This document shows, piece by piece, positions 62,203 through 64,000 of a stretch of DNA of 64,000 nucleotides. The stretch's first letter is position 1. Each line of letters begins with the position of its first letter. A program made the position numbers and the translations under genes. This DNA is from Rhodococcus sp. W8901 (GTDB taxonomy: Bacteria; Actinomycetota; Actinomycetes; Mycobacteriales; Mycobacteriaceae): positions 1,302,001-1,366,000 of the forward strand of contig NZ_CP054690.1 of assembly GCF_013348805.1 (NCBI RefSeq), in the 5' to 3' direction. The notes beneath the pieces were generated by a model. The model ran no database searches. It was given only the letters and a program-made list of their open reading frames with translations, and was not told where the DNA came from.

Positions 62203-64000
62203 ATGCCGACGCGCACGATCGACGGTCGACGCTTGACGGTGAGCCGGCTCGACAAGGTGCTGTACCCGGCCACCGGCACCACCAAGGGCGAGGTGATCGA
62301 CTACTACACTGCGATCGCGCCCGCGCTGCTCCCGCACGCGATCGACCGTCCGGTCACCCGGAAGCGTTGGCCCAACGGCGTGGACGAGCCGTCGTTCTTC
62401 GAGAAGAACCTCGCCGAGTCCGCCCCGGAATGGCTCAGCCGAAGGGCGGTGCATCACAAGGATCGGACGGTCCGCTACCCGCTGATCGATTCGACAGCGG
62501 CGCTCGCGTGGATCGGCCAGCAGGCCGCGCTGGAGGTGCACGTGCCGCAGTGGCGGTTCGTCGACGACGAGCCGGGGCCCGCGACCAGGCTGGTGTTCGA
62601 CCTCGACCCCGGTGACGGCGTCGGGCTGGCCGAGTGTGCGCGGGTGGCCTTCGCGGTCCGTGACCTGGTCGCGACCCTCGGGTGGGCGGCGTTCCCGGTC
62701 ACGAGCGGCAGCAAGGGAATCCACGTCTACGTCCCGCTGGACCGGGCGCTGGCGCCGGGTGGTGCGTCGACGGTCGCGAAAAAGGTGGCGACGAGTCTCG
62801 AGCAGATGCACCCCGACCTGGTGACGGCGACGATGGCGAAGTCGGTGCGCGGTGGACGGGTGTTCCTGGACTGGAGTCAGAACAACGCCGCGAAGACCAC
62901 CATCGCGCCGTACTCGATGCGCGGGCGTTCCGCGCCGACGGTGGCGGCGCCGCGCGCATGGGAGGAACTCGAGGATCCGGATCTGCGGCACCTGCGGTTC
63001 GACGAGGTACTCGACCGGTTCCGCCGCGACGGCGACCTGCTCGCCGGCCTGGACCCGCCACTGGATCCGCTCGCCGAGTACCGCCGCAAGCGCGACCCCG
63101 ACCGCACACCCGAGCCGATACCGCGGACGGAAGAAGAAGGCGGCGAAGGAAACTCGTTTGTCATCCAGGAACACCACGCTCGGCGGCTGCACTACGACTT
63201 CCGACTCGAGCACGACGGCGTCATGGTCTCGTGGGCGGTGCCGCGGGGTGTGCCGACGTCGCCGAAGGAGAACCGCCTGGCGGTGCACACCGAGGACCAC
63301 CCGCTCGAGTACGCGAGTTTCTCGGGCAGCATTCCCCGCGGGGAGTACGGCGGTGGCACCGTGAGCATCTGGGACGCCGGAACGTACGAACCGGAGAAGT
63401 GGCGGGACGACGAGGTGATCGTCCGACTCTTCGGCAGCCGAGTGCAGGGCCGGTACGCGCTCATCCGCACCGAGGGTGACCAGTGGCTGATGCATCTGAT
63501 GAAGAGCGACGGCAACGGCGACGGCGCCCGCACCGATTTGCCGCGCGGACTCGCCCCGATGCTCGCCACCGCGGGCACCCTCGATGGTCTCGACCCCGAC
63601 GAGTGGGCGTTCGAGGGGAAGTGGGACGGCATCCGGTTGATCGTCGAATTTGACGGCGACGCAATACGATTGCGGGGGAGGGAGGGAAACGACGTCACCG
63701 ATCGGTACCCGGCACTGCAATCCCTTGCGCGGGCGCTGGACGGGCACCGGGTGGTGCTCGACGGCGAGGTCGTGAGTCTGGACAGCCAGGGGCGGAACAG
63801 CTTTCCCGCGCTGCAGGCTGGGGGAGCGCCGCAGTTCTGGGCGTTCGACGTGCTCTACCTCGACGGGATCTCCCTGGTCCGCAAGCGCTACGACGACCGG
63901 CGTCGCATCCTCGACGCGCTGGCCGCGGCCGTCGACGGGTTGGTGGTGCCGCCCCAGCTGACCGGGTCGGTCGCCGAGGTCCGCGAGCGCAGTCGTGACC
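62203..64000 (+). CDS. ligD: ATP-dependent DNA ligase LigD (5' part, runs off window)
   Basis: Multifunctional non-homologous end-joining enzyme. First 599 codons seen; no stop before the window edge. Order is polymerase, phosphoesterase, ligase, as in mycobacteria. Polymerase: LTVSRLDKVLYPATGTTKGEVIDYY, catalytic pair in FDLDPGDG (Asp133, Asp135), SGSKGIHVYVPL. Phosphoesterase: VIQEHHARRLHYDFRLEHDGVMVSWAVPRG and EGxIPxGEYGGG-like SGSIPRGEYGGGTV. Ligase: nucleotidyl Lys473 in FEGKWDGIR and VLDGEVVSLD. ATG 62203 with GGGAGG. Its usual partner Ku is not in the window. Confidence 0.95.
   Translation, partial: MPTRTIDGRRLTVSRLDKVLYPATGTTKGEVIDYYTAIAPALLPHAIDRPVTRKRWPNGVDEPSFFEKNLAESAPEWLSRRAVHHKDRTVRYPLIDSTAALAWIGQQAALEVHVPQWRFVDDEPGPATRLVFDLDPGDGVGLAECARVAFAVRDLVATLGWAAFPVTSGSKGIHVYVPLDRALAPGGASTVAKKVATSLEQMHPDLVTATMAKSVRGGRVFLDWSQNNAAKTTIAPYSMRGRSAPTVAAPRAWEELEDPDLRHLRFDEVLDRFRRDGDLLAGLDPPLDPLAEYRRKRDPDRTPEPIPRTEEEGGEGNSFVIQEHHARRLHYDFRLEHDGVMVSWAVPRGVPTSPKENRLAVHTEDHPLEYASFSGSIPRGEYGGGTVSIWDAGTYEPEKWRDDEVIVRLFGSRVQGRYALIRTEGDQWLMHLMKSDGNGDGARTDLPRGLAPMLATAGTLDGLDPDEWAFEGKWDGIRLIVEFDGDAIRLRGREGNDVTDRYPALQSLARALDGHRVVLDGEVVSLDSQGRNSFPALQAGGAPQFWAFDVLYLDGISLVRKRYDDRRRILDALAAAVDGLVVPPQLTGSVAEVRERSRD

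Noticed and set aside
62088-62615. 175-aa open frame before and within ligD
   Set aside because: It is out of frame with the clear LigD polymerase domain starting at 62203 and has only Arg/Gly-rich sequence.

Overview
This is a gene-dense, very GC-rich stretch with frequent GTG/TTG starts and 1-8 bp gene overlaps, read on both strands. It has a mycobacterial-type LigD (POL-PE-LIG order), a 13E12/DUF222-HNH protein with a LexA box, EchA6-, CtpE- and Rv0909/Rv0910-like proteins and many acyl-CoA enzymes. Together these point to a mycolic-acid actinobacterium, most likely Rhodococcus. This is a judgement from gene content, not a database match. I saw no rRNA, tRNA or CRISPR.

Layout. 1-1754: copper chaperone lipoprotein and Tat-exported DyP peroxidase. 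1774-7747: ABC-F ATPase, a tightly overlapped TetR-LLM-enoyl-CoA hydratase-SDR operon, and an SDR. 7942-12658: oxidoreductases, a methyltransferase, and a PadR regulator coupled to a 14-TM efflux pump. 12645-18460: ZapE-like ATPase, TetR with a clear operator, SOS-controlled DUF222-HNH protein, an insertion-sequence remnant joined to a SUKH-like gene, a DUF985 cupin and a DUF1254 protein. 18462-30627: a block recalling M. tuberculosis Rv0905-Rv0909 (echA6, MBL hydrolase, ctpE, antitoxin-like), interrupted by a GH3 glucosidase, two flavohaemoproteins, a coupled unknown protein and a thioesterase. 30704-42476: a broken Na+/H+ antiporter, a lipase lipoprotein, a LytS/LytTR two-component system followed by two sodium/solute symporters with small partners and a Rieske protein, the Rv0910-like toxin homologue, and a VWA protein.

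42521-52388 is the most interesting region. It is a divergent catabolic locus around an AraC regulator. One arm holds a small peptide, an MFS importer and both subunits of a 3-oxoacid CoA-transferase. The other holds a quinone-oxidoreductase-like MDR, a TauD/TfdA dioxygenase, a beta-keto acid cleavage enzyme (BKACE), a small serine hydrolase and an acyl-CoA ligase. Both arms carry the same 32-bp two-part motif with identical spacing, probably the AraC operator. The likely logic is import, oxygenation and oxidation to a beta-keto acid, BKACE cleavage with acetyl-CoA giving acetoacetate plus an acyl-CoA, and acetoacetate recycling by the CoA-transferase. The substrate cannot be read from the sequence.

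52507-64000: a secreted GH5 endoglycoceramidase-like enzyme; a beta-oxidation regulon (TetR, acyl-CoA dehydrogenase, thiolase, two SDRs, MaoC) marked by four related palindromes and a duplicated promoter; a YeiH transporter with divergent LysR; and the 5' part of ligD, cut by the window edge.
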